Below, piece by piece: positions 22,934-35,245 of a stretch of DNA of 64,000 bases. The notes below the pieces were generated by a model. The model was given only the letters and a program-made list of their open reading frames with translations. It ran no database searches and was not told the origin of the DNA. Position 1 is the first letter of the stretch; the number at the start of each line of letters is the position of its first letter. The DNA is from Pyrrhoderma lamaoense. Lineage: Eukaryota > Basidiomycota > Agaricomycetes > Hymenochaetales > Hymenochaetaceae. A program made the translations under genes and the position numbers. The stretch spans positions 124,001 to 188,000 of the forward strand of contig NBAZ01000001.1 in the NCBI GenBank assembly GCA_002794735.1, read 5' to 3'.

Positions 22934-25309
22934 ATGTCGCTCAACTCGAGTACTGAAGGCGACCTTGAAACCAAGGTCACAGAACACAAGGAAGGAGAAC
23001 CACCGCAGATTACCATGGAAGCGGGGAAGGATCATGAAACCCTCGACCTTCTTGATGGTGGAGCGGATCCGGTATATGAAGCGAAGGCACGGGTCCTAAA
23101 CCGAGCAGTTCAAGAGATAGGGATGGGTAAGTATCAGGTAAGTTCAGATCAACTCTTGCCAACTCTCGATAAGTGATTACGAGATTGCGCTTCTTCTTAT
23201 AGTGGTTTCTGTTCGTTGTCGCTGGATTTGGATGGTTTGCGTAAGCCGGAATGTCTTCAAAGAAGCTAAGCGTCGTCGACTGACCTTCATTAGGGATAAT
23301 CTTTGGACGGTAGGTTCAATTTATTGCATTGCAATCCTGAAAGAATGAATCTTACCTGTGGCCGGCCATGCCTTTCAAGAATATTCCTGGTCTTATTCTT
23401 GTTCCCGTGGTGGATGAGTTCCAGTTTCAGGGGCCTTTTCTCAATCTGAGTCTGAATGCTGGCTTGCTCTTCGGTGCCTTGTTTTGGGGACTAAGCTGTG
23501 ACATTTGGGGAAGAAGGTACAGGCGCATTTCCCCCTTTTTTGACCGTAGTTCTGGATCACCCATGTAAAAACTAGATGGCCTTTCAATCTCACCCTGCTC
23601 ATCATCTCAGTATTCTCCATCGCTGCTGGTGGATCTATGAACACTATAGAACTACTTCTACTAACTGCACTTTACTCGGTTGGTGTTGGGGAAATCTTCC
23701 TGTGGATTCAGCTATCTTTTTAGGTACGCTACTTTTTGGTCAACACGATTTGATATATAAAGTCTTTTTTTCTTCTCATCAGAATTCATCCCTGGAAGTC
23801 ACCAGTATCTTTTGTCTATGTTGACTGTCTGGCGTGTACTCGGCCAGCTGACTGGAAGCCTTGTGAGCCCATCGTCCCTTAGTAAGCATGTGGCTATTAA
23901 ATAAGCCTTGTAGGTTGCATGGCCACTTCTAGCAGATCTATCTTGCCCCCTTGACACACCAGTATGTTCTCGCATGGAAAACCGTGGATGGAGGTACTAC
24001 CTGTTTATTCAGGGAAGTGTGATGTTCGTGCTATGGGCAATAAGATTCTTCTTGTTCCAAGTTTACGAAAGTCCTAAGTACCTAATGGGCTGTGGACAAG
24101 ATGAGGCTGCAGTGAAAACTGTGCATGCGATAGCCGCATATAATGGCAGAGAAAGCTCATTGACTCTGGAGCATCTCCTTGAAGCAGAAAGATCTGTTCT
24201 GAATCAAAGAACACCCAACAACAACCTGGTCAAAGAAAGCAGAGGAGATAGTAGTGGTACTGCTCAAAATTCTACCCTACGAACTCTGAGAAAATCTGGT
24301 TTTAAGCACATAAAGGCTCTTTTTGAAACAAAAAAGCTAGCATGGAATACGAGCCTACTTATAGTACTATGGGGTAAAAAAACACTTCGTTATTGTTTTT
24401 AATGTATTCAATTTATGTTGATGACAATGATGCCTTAACATGATATCATAGGTCTAATTGGTCTAGCCTTCCCTCTGTCAGTCTGATATCTTACTATAAA
24501 AAGGTGAGATTACTGATACTATTTTTCTAGATATGATGGTTTCATTACTTTCTTGTAAGTCCTATCGTGAATACTACGTTTGCAAATCTTATTTCGGACC
24601 TAGTTTTGCAACTCGGGGAGCAGCTTTCGGAGATGGGTCACTCAATGTTACCTATCGTAACGTGAGATATATCACATTTTATACTACGTTCATGGCTGAA
24701 AAGCACCACAGCAAGTCATCCTAAGCGTAGTCGCCGTACCGGCCGCCTTTGCTGCTGGATGGGGCGTAGAACTCCCATATCTCGGAAGAAAGGGTGTTCT
24801 TGCATGCTCCACAGGCAATTGAAATGACTTTCTTATCTGATATTTAATGATAACTTCTTACTAGGACTCACTGGGATCTTTTTGTTTGCGAGTACTACAT
24901 CCAAATCATCCAATATATTACTAGGGTGGAACTGTGGTTACACTTTTTCTAGCACTGTCCGTTATCCTTTAGATGTGCCTTGCCCCTACTCAAAGTAACA
25001 ATTACTTTAGATCATGCACGGCGTTTTATATGCCATCACTCCAGAGCTATTTCCAACGAAGGACAGAGGGACTGGTAACGCTCTGACCGCTTCCGCATAC
25101 CGTACTTTCGGTGTCTTGGTAGGTAGTTATTATATCTTATAAATTGAGCAACAAATTGATACAAGCCTTATCTCAAGTCTCCTATAGTGGCATTACTTGC
25201 TAATCTGGAAACTGCGGTACCGATTTGGATCTCAGGGGCTATACTGTTGCTGGCCGGGTGTATTGCATCTTTACTACCTTTTGAACCCCGTGGAAGAACC
25301 TCCGTCTAG
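22934..25309 (+). CDS. MFS transporter, SVOP/SV2-like, copy 1 (one-base break)
   Basis: Twelve-helix major facilitator of the SV2/SVOP-related fungal group; substrate unknown. First exons: 22934-23137, 23203-23240, 23294-23309, 23380-23516, 23576-23723, 23783-23872, 23914-24373, 24452-24476; further short exons run to the stop at 25307-25309. The N-terminus is acidic and soluble; then GFGWFA, ADNLWT, EFQFQGPFLNLSLNAGLL and CDIWGRR (the DxxGRR loop of MFS). YESPKYLMGCGQDEAA marks the central loop and YLGRKG the second RxGR-like loop. Near 23690 the tandem copy reads GVGGNLPVDSA, whereas here GGGG gives a frame slip after GVG; the conserved protein resumes one frame over. Either an undercall or a recently broken copy. 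Confidence 0.82.
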
Positions 25310-26036
25310 TTCTATAGGATGCTGCTGCTTTTGAGTAAAGATGTATTCTTACAGTTATGAGATGTAACCGGAGGATACTGACATCAGAGAATATAATACT
25401 TAATGAATCAATAAAATTTATGGTTTAATAATTTACATAAGCAGTCATAGTGTATAACAAAGTAAAACAAAGAAGTAGTAATTTAAGTGGTTGAGATGAA
25501 AGTGCTCGTTCATTGCAGGCGTCTCGCAACTTTCAGAGTATCGAAACCTCGTGCGTCAACGGAGTACTACATGTGCAAACATCATATCCATCTATATCTG
25601 GTAGGTTTTGAAGTTACGTCCAAACTAGATACGGAAATATACATGCCTCTAGAACCTAAATGAGAACTAATCATCAAGTCTTTGCTTACGTCAAAAGGAA
25701 AAAATCGTATGCACCTCATCAATGGACTAAAAGAGAGCACACTAAAGCATATTTATATCTAAAAATCATGTCTTCTCAAACACGCTACCATGATAACCCA
25801 TGCTTCTCTTTTGATGCCCATACTTATATCGCAGCTCAAACGCGCATATCAGAGTGCGAAGCACGATCTTAGCCTTATTTGCTCTGTTAACCTGATATTG
25901 TGATGAAATAATCTAGATGTCATATGAAATGGCGCCATATCTTCCATGACACATTTTGATATACCCCTATATATAAAAACTCGAATAAAGTGGTTTTGAC
26001 TTCCCCCTTCTTGTCTCCTAAAATTGAAAAAAAGTG
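25310..26036. other. Intergenic between tandem MFS genes
   Basis: No supported gene; the frame 25660-25872 has no family likeness. Holds the promoter of the second transporter, with a TATA-like CTATATATAAAA near 25970. Confidence 0.5.
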
Positions 26037-28360
26037 ATGGTCGAGTTACTAAGTGGAAGAGAGACTGCGATAGTCAAGTCTAAAAATGACGAAGTGTATT
26101 TTCTTCCCGAAGTAAAACATGCTAAAAATTACGAAACAATCGATCTTCTTGATGATAGCATTGACCCAATTTACTATGCAAAAGCTCGCGTTCTAAACCA
26201 GGCTATCCAGGACATAGGAATGGGAAGATATCAAGTGAGTCAATATTGCCGTTCATAATATTGGCTGCTTCTGAATTTAGTTTTTTTTTCTCTTTTTTAG
26301 TGGTGCTTATTTGTAGTCGCCGGATTTGGGTGGTTTGCGTTAGTCTACCTTTCTATTAATATAGATGTCGATGCTGACTAGAGTGGGTTCAGGGACAACC
26401 TCTGGCCAGTAGGTGTACCATCATCTTCTGTTGTGGTTAACCCGTTTTCTTATATGGGCGTCCTCAAAGATTGTAACTGGGCTCATTCTGACCCCAGTTG
26501 TTACAGAGTTTCAGTTTCAGGGACCATTTTTGAAGTTAGGCCAAAATATTGGTCTGCTATTCGGAGCACTCTTCTGGGGTGTTGGAAGTGATGTCTGGGG
26601 AAGAAGGTCATCAGAGATTCAATTTTCTTTTACATTACATAATACAAGTACTTATTTTGTTTGTATTATAGATGGTCTTTTAATATAACATTATTGATTA
26701 CTGCAGTTTTTGCAATCGCCGCTGGAGGGTCTCCAAATTATGTTTCTTTGATATGGTTTTCAGCCCTTTGGAGCGTTGGCGTAGGGGGTAATTTACCCGT
26801 AGATTCTGCAGTGTTTTTAGGTAGGTCATAGGATTAATCTACCTAAATGTCATTAAACAGATTTTTAGAATTTATTCCGGGAAGCCACCAGTATCTCCTT
26901 ACAGTTCTTTCCATCTGGTGGGCCTTTGGGCAGCTTATTGGAAGCCTAGTGAGTCCTTAAGCAACGGTAGCTATTGGACTTTTTGGTTGATTCATATAGG
27001 TTGCTTGGCCACTCATAGCCAATTTTTCATGCCCTACTGATGAAACTACATGCCTCCGAGTAAATAATCAAGGGTGGCGTTACTTCTTATTTACAATGGG
27101 TGGGACAATGTTCGTTCTCTGGGTTATCCGATTTTTCGTTTTCACGCTATACGAAAGTCCTAAATATCTCATGGGACGAGGTCGTGATGAAGAAGCTGTC
27201 AATGTAATACACAAGGTGGCCGCGTATAATGGAAAAATAAGTTCATTATCAATTGAACAGCTCAGAGCCATAAGCTCAGGGACGAGAGGTAAATCAGAAG
27301 TCTTAGATCAAAAAGAGGATTCAAGATTGAATACTACCGCACTGGCCGCCGTACTACGGAAATTGAAGGCATTCGACTTGCAGCATATCAAGGCTTTATT
27401 CGCTACCCGAAAGTTGGCTTGGAACACCAGTCTATTAATCACCCTATGGGGTAATTGTCATAATTTATCGTGTTGCACAGCTACAGACTAAACACCCCTG
27501 CAGCGCTCATCGGACTAGCTTTTCCTCTGTGAGTGTTTCTGGGTTTTTGAAAGAATATACTCAAAGTCTTCCGTAGTTATAATAGTTTTGTGACATATTT
27601 GTGAGGACGCTGGTCTGTTTCTCATACAAGACAAGCACTAAAATGGGTAATAGCCTTGCGACAAGGGGAGCAGATTTTGGTGATGGATCACTCTATACCA
27701 CATATCGTAATGTTAGCACCAAATTCGGAGTATGTGGCTGATATACTCATGACGAGCTTCTTCAGCAAGTAATTCTGAGCGTTATTGGTGTACCAGGTGC
27801 CCTTCTTGCTGGATGGGCAGTGGAACTACCCTATTTTGGAAGAAAAGGAACATTGGCTTTATCGACAAGTGAGATGATGCCTTTTGGTTTTTGGTTTGAC
27901 TATTCGACTCAAATTTGTTCCTAGTCCTTACAGGGGTATTTTTATTTGCAAGTACCACAGCTCGGACCTCAAATGCTCTACTAGGCTGGAATTGTGGATA
28001 TAGTTTTACTAGTAATGTTAGACTTTTGGTTTAATTAATAACTCGCCATTTACCTGGTCTAGATTATGTACGGTGTCCTGTATGCTGTGACCCCAGAGTT
28101 ATTTGCAACGAAGGACCGGGGGACGGGTAATGGTATCGTAGCTACCGCAAACCGGATTTTTGGTGTTATGGTCAAAAAATTTTTTTTAGTTTCTTATATT
28201 GATTTACTGAACACATACCTTCTAATAGGCCCCGATTATAGCATTGTATGCTGACTTGACTACGTCTGTGCCGATTTGGATTTCGGGAGCATTATTTATT
28301 TTGTCAGGATTCATTGCGTTACTTCTGCCATTTGAATCTCGCGGTAAGGCATCGTTGTAG
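26037..28360 (+). CDS. MFS transporter, SVOP/SV2-like, copy 2 (intact)
   Basis: Tandem paralogue of the preceding transporter, with the same exon layout and clearly related protein throughout. The start is the ATG at 26037. Landmarks: NYETIDLLDDSIDPIYYAKAR at the N-terminus, VAGFGWFA, TGLILTPVV, EFQFQGPFLKLGQNIGLL, SDVWGRR (MFS signature loop), GVGGNLPVDSAVFLEFIPG, YESPKYLMGRGRDEEAVNV, a Ser/Lys-rich central loop, YFGRKGT and a last helix before LPFESRGKASL. No frameshift is needed in the parts I joined. About a dozen short introns are present, several at the same sites as in copy 1. The substrate cannot be told from sequence. Confidence 0.85.
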
Positions 28361-28666
28361 TCTTAGCTCTTCATTAAAAGGAGTCATGTAAACTTTGAGT
28401 TCGTAAGCTTGGGCACGGTTCCATAATTCTAGCAATAACGATATGTTCTAATCATCGTTTCTAAATTCTAACCGATAACCGATGTATTCGTTATGTTTAC
28501 GCGGTGTTTACGTTAAAGTATACTTCACTAGTATAGTTTATGATCCAAGGTAACAACTCTCTTAAGCGATTATCCGGACGCAACGTTAGCAACAGACAAA
28601 GAAAACTACCTTCCGTACTCGCTGATGCAAGCCTGACCCGCTCTGCGGCGCACCGTATCCGGTCAA
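28361..28666. other. Short intergenic spacer
   Basis: 3' flank of the second MFS gene and promoter region of the next membrane-protein gene. Nothing else recognised. Confidence 0.5.
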
Positions 28667-30444
28667 ATGTCATGTTCTAGAGGTAGTTCGGATGTGACAT
28701 GTCAAGAAATACACCAATATCTTGGTAGCACCCTCTGCACCATTCTTTTCCAATCTGTGGAGTGTGGGTGTATCATCGGACAGTTTGTCACCTTCTGGTC
28801 CTATGCAAGTACGTACAATGGGCGGGTCGTTAGTGGTACGAATATCGCTGCAAACAGGGCGCAGGGGAGAGGATCTACAGTTGTTGTAAGAAGAAGGACG
28901 ACTAGGGAAAAGTTGTTGATGATGGGTGTTGCCTGCTTTGTAGTATCTGTATCTATGATGCAGACATCGTTCTCAATTTCGGGTGGCTGGAGGAACATGG
29001 TATCAGGCTGGGGGTCATTAGACAGTGCTCTAACCATCCACAGATTGACGCAAGTGCAGACGTTGATGGTAAATACTCTGAACTTCCCATATAAAGCAAT
29101 CTGTCTGACTTGCCAAAGAACCTATTGCTTTCGTTACCCGTACATGGATTTCTCATATGGCGCTGTTGGATAGTGAGTCTCGATAATAACAATTAGGCTC
29201 ATTCTGGGTAAATGCTTATGATGGTAAATCCAGTTGACAAACCAAAATTACTTCTTGCTTGTATGACCTTCGGGCTTCCTGTTTTACTACGCTGAGATAA
29301 CACACCTCCCCAGGCCTATCTTCTTTCTCTCACCATAGCACAGGCCACAGTAGCAGTTATCTTCACTGTGTCGATCTTAGGAACTTCCTCGGCCACTGAA
29401 CTGAATAATTTAAGCCCATACTGTATGCACTTCATTCTCTACATATCCGACTTATAGCTGATGCAAATCCTCAATTAGTGATCACTTCTTTAGTTATCCC
29501 AGCTGGTGAGCTTTGACCTCATCTGTTCAACTGACCGGAGAATCGAATTCACGTTGTTATAGTTTTAGATTTTTCTTTATGTGGATTCTGTATGTCTTGT
29601 ACCGACCATACCAAGCCTAGATTCTAAATTTGATTTGTATAGTGTTTACATATCTTTTGAGATCCCGGAGAACCGTTATATCCCGTCGTTTCAAAAAGGT
29701 GAAAACATCCTATTCTGTTTGTTTGGATTATCTCGTATTAACTACACCACTGAATCTATAGACTCTGGAACTCCTTATTTTGATCGTATGGGAAGCGGCG
29801 TTGCCACCATGCGTTTGCTCCGCAACAGCTCTTATAATCTACCTGATTGATACGAATCAACTGTTATGGTCTTTTTTCTTCCAAGCATTACTTGGCCAAC
29901 TATATGGCATTAGTTTCTTTGTAACATTGTGTGTCACATATCCACTATACTAGTATGAGAGTATTCACCGTTTTTTTTTCAACATAGGAATGGCTTTTTA
30001 GGAGCAAAGAATCTGGACACAGGTGGAAAGGCGATAACAGCACTTGGGGGCGATTGGGTTGCATCCGAAATGGAACGCCACATTATGAATGAGAATAGGC
30101 TACCTCCAGGCGAGCCCTTAGGTGTCAACATCACTATCAATGTAAGTCCAGCCCATTTGTGAGGCTATATCTCCACTAACTGTTATCAACTTTAGGTTCA
30201 AACAACGCATGATCCCACCGACGTTCCCGGAATGGCTGTATCTCAGTCACTGTCCGCTCGTCTCTCTCGAATGAGAAGACAGGTTACCCAAAGACCTTCT
30301 GTCACTGCCAATGACAAGCAATTGGGGGTATTGTCAATACACTTGCCAAATGCCCCTATAAGGGAGGTTGATGAGACAGACTCTGATTCGAAGGGGGGCT
30401 TATGCGATGAGACAGTTGAACACAAGAAATCCAACAATGTTTAA
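28667..30444 (+). CDS. DUF6534-like multi-helix membrane protein 2
   Basis: A second fungal seven-helix-type protein; function unknown. Exon 1 (28667-29068) gives YLGSTLCTILFQSVECGCII (helix 1) and REKLLMMGVACFVVSVSMMQ (helix 2). Exon 2 (29119-29172) gives NLLLSLPVHGFLIWRCWI, the family's ..F.YR.W segment. Further hydrophobic exons follow near 29232-29290 (KPKLLLACMTFGLPVLL), 29310-29400 (AYLLSLTIAQATVAVIFT) and 29800-29930, ending FFFQALLGQLYGISFFVTL, which matches the LGKLY.NSLL end of the transmembrane core. The last two exons encode a hydrophilic tail with NITIN, RMRRQVTQRPS and an acidic end. Central exon borders between 29173 and 29990 are not fully fixed, and the start could lie further upstream. 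Confidence 0.65.
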
Positions 30445-30715
30445 AGTGCCAAATATGCCATTTCGTCTTTCAGTAGTACATAGTACCTTGCGATCTTCCT
30501 AATTTATTAAGCTGTCAATCTATGTAAGACTAGTTTTGGAATGTATATACTTCTAGCACGGTATTACTTTTTAGGTTTAGTTGAGTTAAGTTAAAGGGTA
30601 ATCTGGATCACGGTATTCTTGTGTATGTAATCGGAGTCACGCAGTGTCACGATATGGTATAGTGTGTAGACCGACAAGGACATCGACGACGACAACAGTG
30701 ACGAGGGGATAGACG

Positions 30716-33700
30716 ATGAGTACGAACAGGCCGCCTAGAGCGCCTCCAACTCCTTCGCCTACCCCTGGGCCGCAAGGGTCTTCGAAGCTACCAAAGTTTC
30801 TACAGAAAACGACGCGCGACCGGAGCAAGTCTGTAGTCGAACCCATCATGCAACCTAGCGGCAGCACAAGTGCCGATGGCAGCATAGCGAGTTCATCGTC
30901 CTCGTCCATTGGCAGCCCATCACTCGACGGCTACTCTACATCTTCAAGATATCGTGGGGATCGCCGCATAAGCAAGCTCAAGGGTACACTCAAGGAACTC
31001 AAAGACGATCGAATCGCAAAGCTAAACGCAAATGAACCAACCAACGACGATGGTTCAGAAGACACACCTATAATCATTGAACCGACTACATCATCTAGGT
31101 CTAGAACTAGATCTGAACGCCCACTTAGCGCCTCATCATCTGAATCTAATGCAGCGGTGAACTACTACCCAAATCACAGTAGTTCTCAACGATTGTCTGA
31201 CATGGGAACTCGACTTTCTGGATGGTTTTCGCATACATTTAATACTTCTAATAATGATTTATCTCTACCCGCAATCATAGCAAGTACATCACCCGGTGCT
31301 ACTTCCCCCACTCGTTCTAGAACCCCTGGTCTAGGACTACTAACTGCAGCCCGCCATGGAAAGGGACACCTCGACAAAGCAGTTCGTTATCTCCTCGACA
31401 GCGATGCCGTCCCGGATAAATGTACCGATCCCATTTGGCTTCTCGGTGTTCAACATCCTGGCTACGAGCCGCCACCCCCACCGTCTTCATCATCACCACC
31501 CCCTGCTTCAGGGAGACGGAGTTCACTGGATATGAGACGCTCTTCGTCTATTCGTAACTCAGTATCATCTCTACGGGGTGCAACTTCTTCACCAGAGCCC
31601 AGCATGCAGCAGAAAAATCCTGGGGCTCACTGGCCTCCCGTGTTCTACTCTGATTTCACATCCCGCATTTGGTGTACTTATAGAAGCCATTATCCACCGA
31701 TACGGGACCAGTCGCTGGCTCATCTTGAGGCGGAGGCTAGCGGGCAACCCCTGCCACCGGTTTCTGCTTCTCCGAGAAAGTGGACTATTCTGGGTGGTGG
31801 AGAGAAGGGCTGGACAACTGATTCTGGTTGGGGTTGTATGCTCAGAACCGGCCAGTCCCTTCTTGCAAATGCACTTATCCACTTGCACCTCGGGCGCGGT
31901 TTGTCCAATTTACCGATAGTATGTCTTTGAAGCTAATCATATTCACTTCAGATTGGCGCCGCCCACCTCAGCCTGTGTATACAGCCGATTATGCTACTTA
32001 TGTCAAGATCTTAACCTGGTTTTTCGACTCTCCTGATCCTCGTTGTCCATTTAGTGTTCATCGTATGGCCCTCGCAGGGAAGGATCTTGGCAAGGATGTT
32101 GGTCAATGGTTCGGTCCTAGTACAGCAGCTGGCGCCATAAAGTATGTCTTATCGTTCTTATCTTCGATCAAAACACCACTTCATTCAATTTTGAAGCTTC
32201 TGTCATATAAGCAACTTCGAAAGAATTGATATTCAAGCAGCTGATTTTTCAATGACAGGACCCTTGTCAATGCTTTTGGAGAAGCCGGCTTGGGTGTTTC
32301 CGTTGCCACTGATGGCGTAGTATATGAAACCGATGTTCTTGCAGCATCGAATGCGGGGCCGTATATGTATAGACGACATTCACGGATGACATCCTCGTCT
32401 CCCAGCACAAGGCGGAGACGTAGTGCTCAACCTCAAAGCATGCTTTCACCCTGGGGTCAAAGGCCGGTTCTTGTCTTAGTTGGTATCCGTCTTGGAATAG
32501 ACTGCGTCAATCCTGTGTATTATGAGGCCTTAAAGGTTCGATCATCTTTCTCATGTTTAACTATATGGATTATTGACTTTACCCATTTTACGAAGGTCAT
32601 ATATACCTTCCCGCAGTCCGTAGGAATCTCTGGTGGCCGACCCTCTTCATCTTACTATTTTGTCGGTGTTCAGGCGGACAATCTATTTTATCTTGATCCA
32701 CACCACACAAGGCCATCTATCCCTTTCAGACCTCCACCAACCCCAAGCTCTCATAATCTTTCTCCGTTTAGCTCCCCTCCAGATTCACCTCCTTCTTCGT
32801 TCAGAGATGTACATACAATACCCCCCTCACCACGCCACGTAAAGGCTTCATCCTCTATCTCGTCATACGCGTCCCAAATATCCCCTACTCCCTCTCAAGC
32901 CTCAATCTCTGGACAAAGTTTGTTTGGTGGGCTTGATGCAGAGCAAGAGCATTATATAACTGCTTACAATCCGTTGGAATTGAAAACTTTCCATTGCGAC
33001 AAAGTGCGCAAAATGCCTATAGCTAGCTTAGATCCTAGTATGCTCATAGGGTTTTTGTGCCGTGATGAAAGAGATTGGAAGGATCTGAGGGAAAGAATGA
33101 CTGAGGTATATCTCTCGTTGTTCTCTTTCACATATAGGTCTTCTAACTTTTCTATGTTAGATGTCGAAGAAATATAAGGCGATTTTTTCAATCCAGGACG
33201 AGCCACCTTCATGGCCTTCTGATTCCGATGAGCTCGGCATGGAATCTGTCTCGGATGTAGAAATTGATATCGATGGTCCTGACGATGCATTCTCGTTGTC
33301 TCCCGAATCAGAGACAAAGTCTGAACATCCGGGGCGTAATAGCGAAGACCTAATGGGCGACGAAAAAATTGAACTTCGTAGCGACGGTCGCGAGGAAAAT
33401 AGGAGTAGGCAAAGTGAAGACGCAATGACTGAAGAAGACTCTGCTGATCCATTAACTCCAGGACCCGCAACTATGTCACATACTCAGGCTTACGAACAGG
33501 GGAAACGTAATGAAATTGAAGAAGATCTTCTCGGTGACGATGAGGAATGGGTAGATCCAAGTCTCCCAACACCACAGCCGCGTGAAGCACCAAACTTCCC
33601 TGTTTTACCTTTGTCACCAGCAAACTCAACTGCAACAACAGCATCATATGTTTCTGCCTCATCTTCTTATAGTAGCATGCAGGATTTTCCGTCAAGGTCA

Positions 33701-34147
33701 GGGGGTCGGAATGGGAATGGATACAGAGACCACACGACTGATTCTGACCGAGAGAAAGATCGTAGCAATAGCAGAGCACTAAGAAATGAGTCTTCTAGGA
33801 TGAAGAATCGCTCGGGGAGATCGAACGGAAGACGTGAGATATCTTCCGCACAAGATTATGTACCATTTCCGGTGGTTGATGATCGGGAGCCAGATGATGC
33901 AGACTGGCAAGAATCTTCTGAATCTGGAGTTTCTGCGGGAAGGGGTCATCATCGTTTACGATCAAGCAGTTCAGCATCACGAACGCCGATTGCAAGTGTC
34001 GCAACGCAAGCATCACATCTGGATCTCGATAATAGTAGTGGGGTTGGGTCACGAATAAGAAATGTGTTTGCAAGAGATGGTGGGAGGACGCAAAGTGGAG
34101 GCGTGCGAGGAATAGTTGCCGAATTTGATGATGCGAACGATTTCTAA
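30716..34147 (+). CDS. ATG4: Atg4 cysteine protease (peptidase C54), long form
   Basis: Cleaves the C-terminus of Atg8 before lipidation and later delipidates Atg8-PE; a core autophagy enzyme. Exons 30716-31898, 31952-32141, 32259-32535, 32596-33105 and 33161-34147 sum to 1049 codons. The catalytic cysteine is in [16 protein letters not shown]; the Asp/His pair is in [26 protein letters not shown] and [12 protein letters not shown] are further family blocks. A disordered Ser/Pro-rich N-terminus of about 300 residues precedes the protease core, a Pro/Ser insert follows DPHH, and a roughly 330-residue acidic then Ser/Arg-rich C-terminal tail follows. The whole is about twice the length of yeast Atg4 (494 aa), as is common in basidiomycetes. 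Close Atg8-interaction motifs were not assigned. Confidence 0.95.
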
Positions 34148-34875
34148 GCCCTTCCCCTATATTTTTCTGATGTGCTAGAGAGGTGGATTTTGTGACACAA
34201 GAGACAATCGTGGTTTTTGAAATTTTAATCATTTGTATAGGTTGCAACCCAATCATCATTTCCTAATTACACTCTTCTCTTCCTTTATTGTTCTTACACA
34301 TTTCATCTGATCAGTAATGCCCTCTGACGACTCATTTGGCGGGCCAGGTGACTCACGTAATATGTACTTTCTAACATATACACTATTTTTCTGTCTACGG
34401 TTTTACACTTTATTTTTCCCGTTCTTCCTTACCCCTTGCTTGTCGAAGCATAGCTTGCTTTTTGTAGTGATTTTATCTTCAATATCTTCCCTTTCTTTAT
34501 GGCACAATATTCCTTTGCTCCTTCTATTCAATTTTCCTTTTTTTTTCTTCCCTTCTCTTCTCGCAGGTCCAGTAACTCACCTCCCGCTTGTAGTTTTTAT
34601 CTGGGTATCCTTCAACGCTAGCCCCAATTTATACCATGTTTCCATATATCGTTTTTTTTCTACTTTGAACGGTGATTTTCCATCTAAACCCTGATGCATT
34701 CAGGTTTTCTTTCAGTTTATCTAGCCCAACAATAACAATCAAGAATAAATTAGTTAGCATAACAAGTAGCGAATAGATGCCTGTATCTGCACTTGTACAA
34801 GAAATTGAAGCAGTAAGTTATTATTCCAAAACGAGAATAGGACGAGAAGTGTTTGCGAATCATATCAAAAAGATT
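34148..34875. other. Intergenic between ATG4 and tRNA-Met
   Basis: Contains the ATG4 3' region and a T-rich stretch with a plus frame at 34317-34694 that would encode Phe/Leu-rich protein. A spliced alternative (34317-34347 joined to about 34567) can be drawn but has no support beyond GT..AG, so no gene is called. Confidence 0.45.
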
Positions 34876-34979
34876 TGCTCCAAGCAAGACTCGAACTTGC
34901 GACTTCGAGATCACACTTCCTAACGGAAGATCATACTATAGTATGAGACTCGCACTCTAACCAACTGAGTTATTGAAGC
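34876..34979 (-). tRNA. tRNA-Met (CAT), elongator type, with 30-nt intron
   Basis: On the minus strand the acceptor GCTTCAA pairs with TTGGAGC, the D arm is ACTC..GAGT, and the T arm is GCAAG-TTCGAGT-CTTGC. The anticodon loop reads CTCATA then A after removal of a 30-nt intron (34912-34941) at the canonical site 37/38, with anticodon CAT (34943-34945). The CGAGT/TCTCG stem with a T-T closing pair is typical of elongator tRNA-Met. Confidence 0.9.
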
Positions 34980-35245
34980 TACAAATGCTACATATTATTC
35001 AAGAATACGAGTGCTCTCGATTTCTTCGGATTTGTGGGGAACTTGTATGTGGGGAAGAGAACCTCCGACCATCACGTGTGTGATATAATTGAACATACCA
35101 ATCACCATTACACGTCCCTGCTTCGGAACTTGGCCTCTGATGTTGGTCATAAGGCTTAGTGGTGGTAGCGTGTTCCCTTAATCTTTGACACTCATTGCAC
35201 TCTAGAGGTCGAGAGAATAATTGAGAAAGGATCTTTTATATAACA

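Noticed and set aside
34317..34694. Plus-strand frame rich in Phe/Leu after ATG4, with possible membrane segments
   Set aside because: T-rich DNA gives such frames by chance; the possible splice variant has only GT..AG and no homology. Kept as intergenic.
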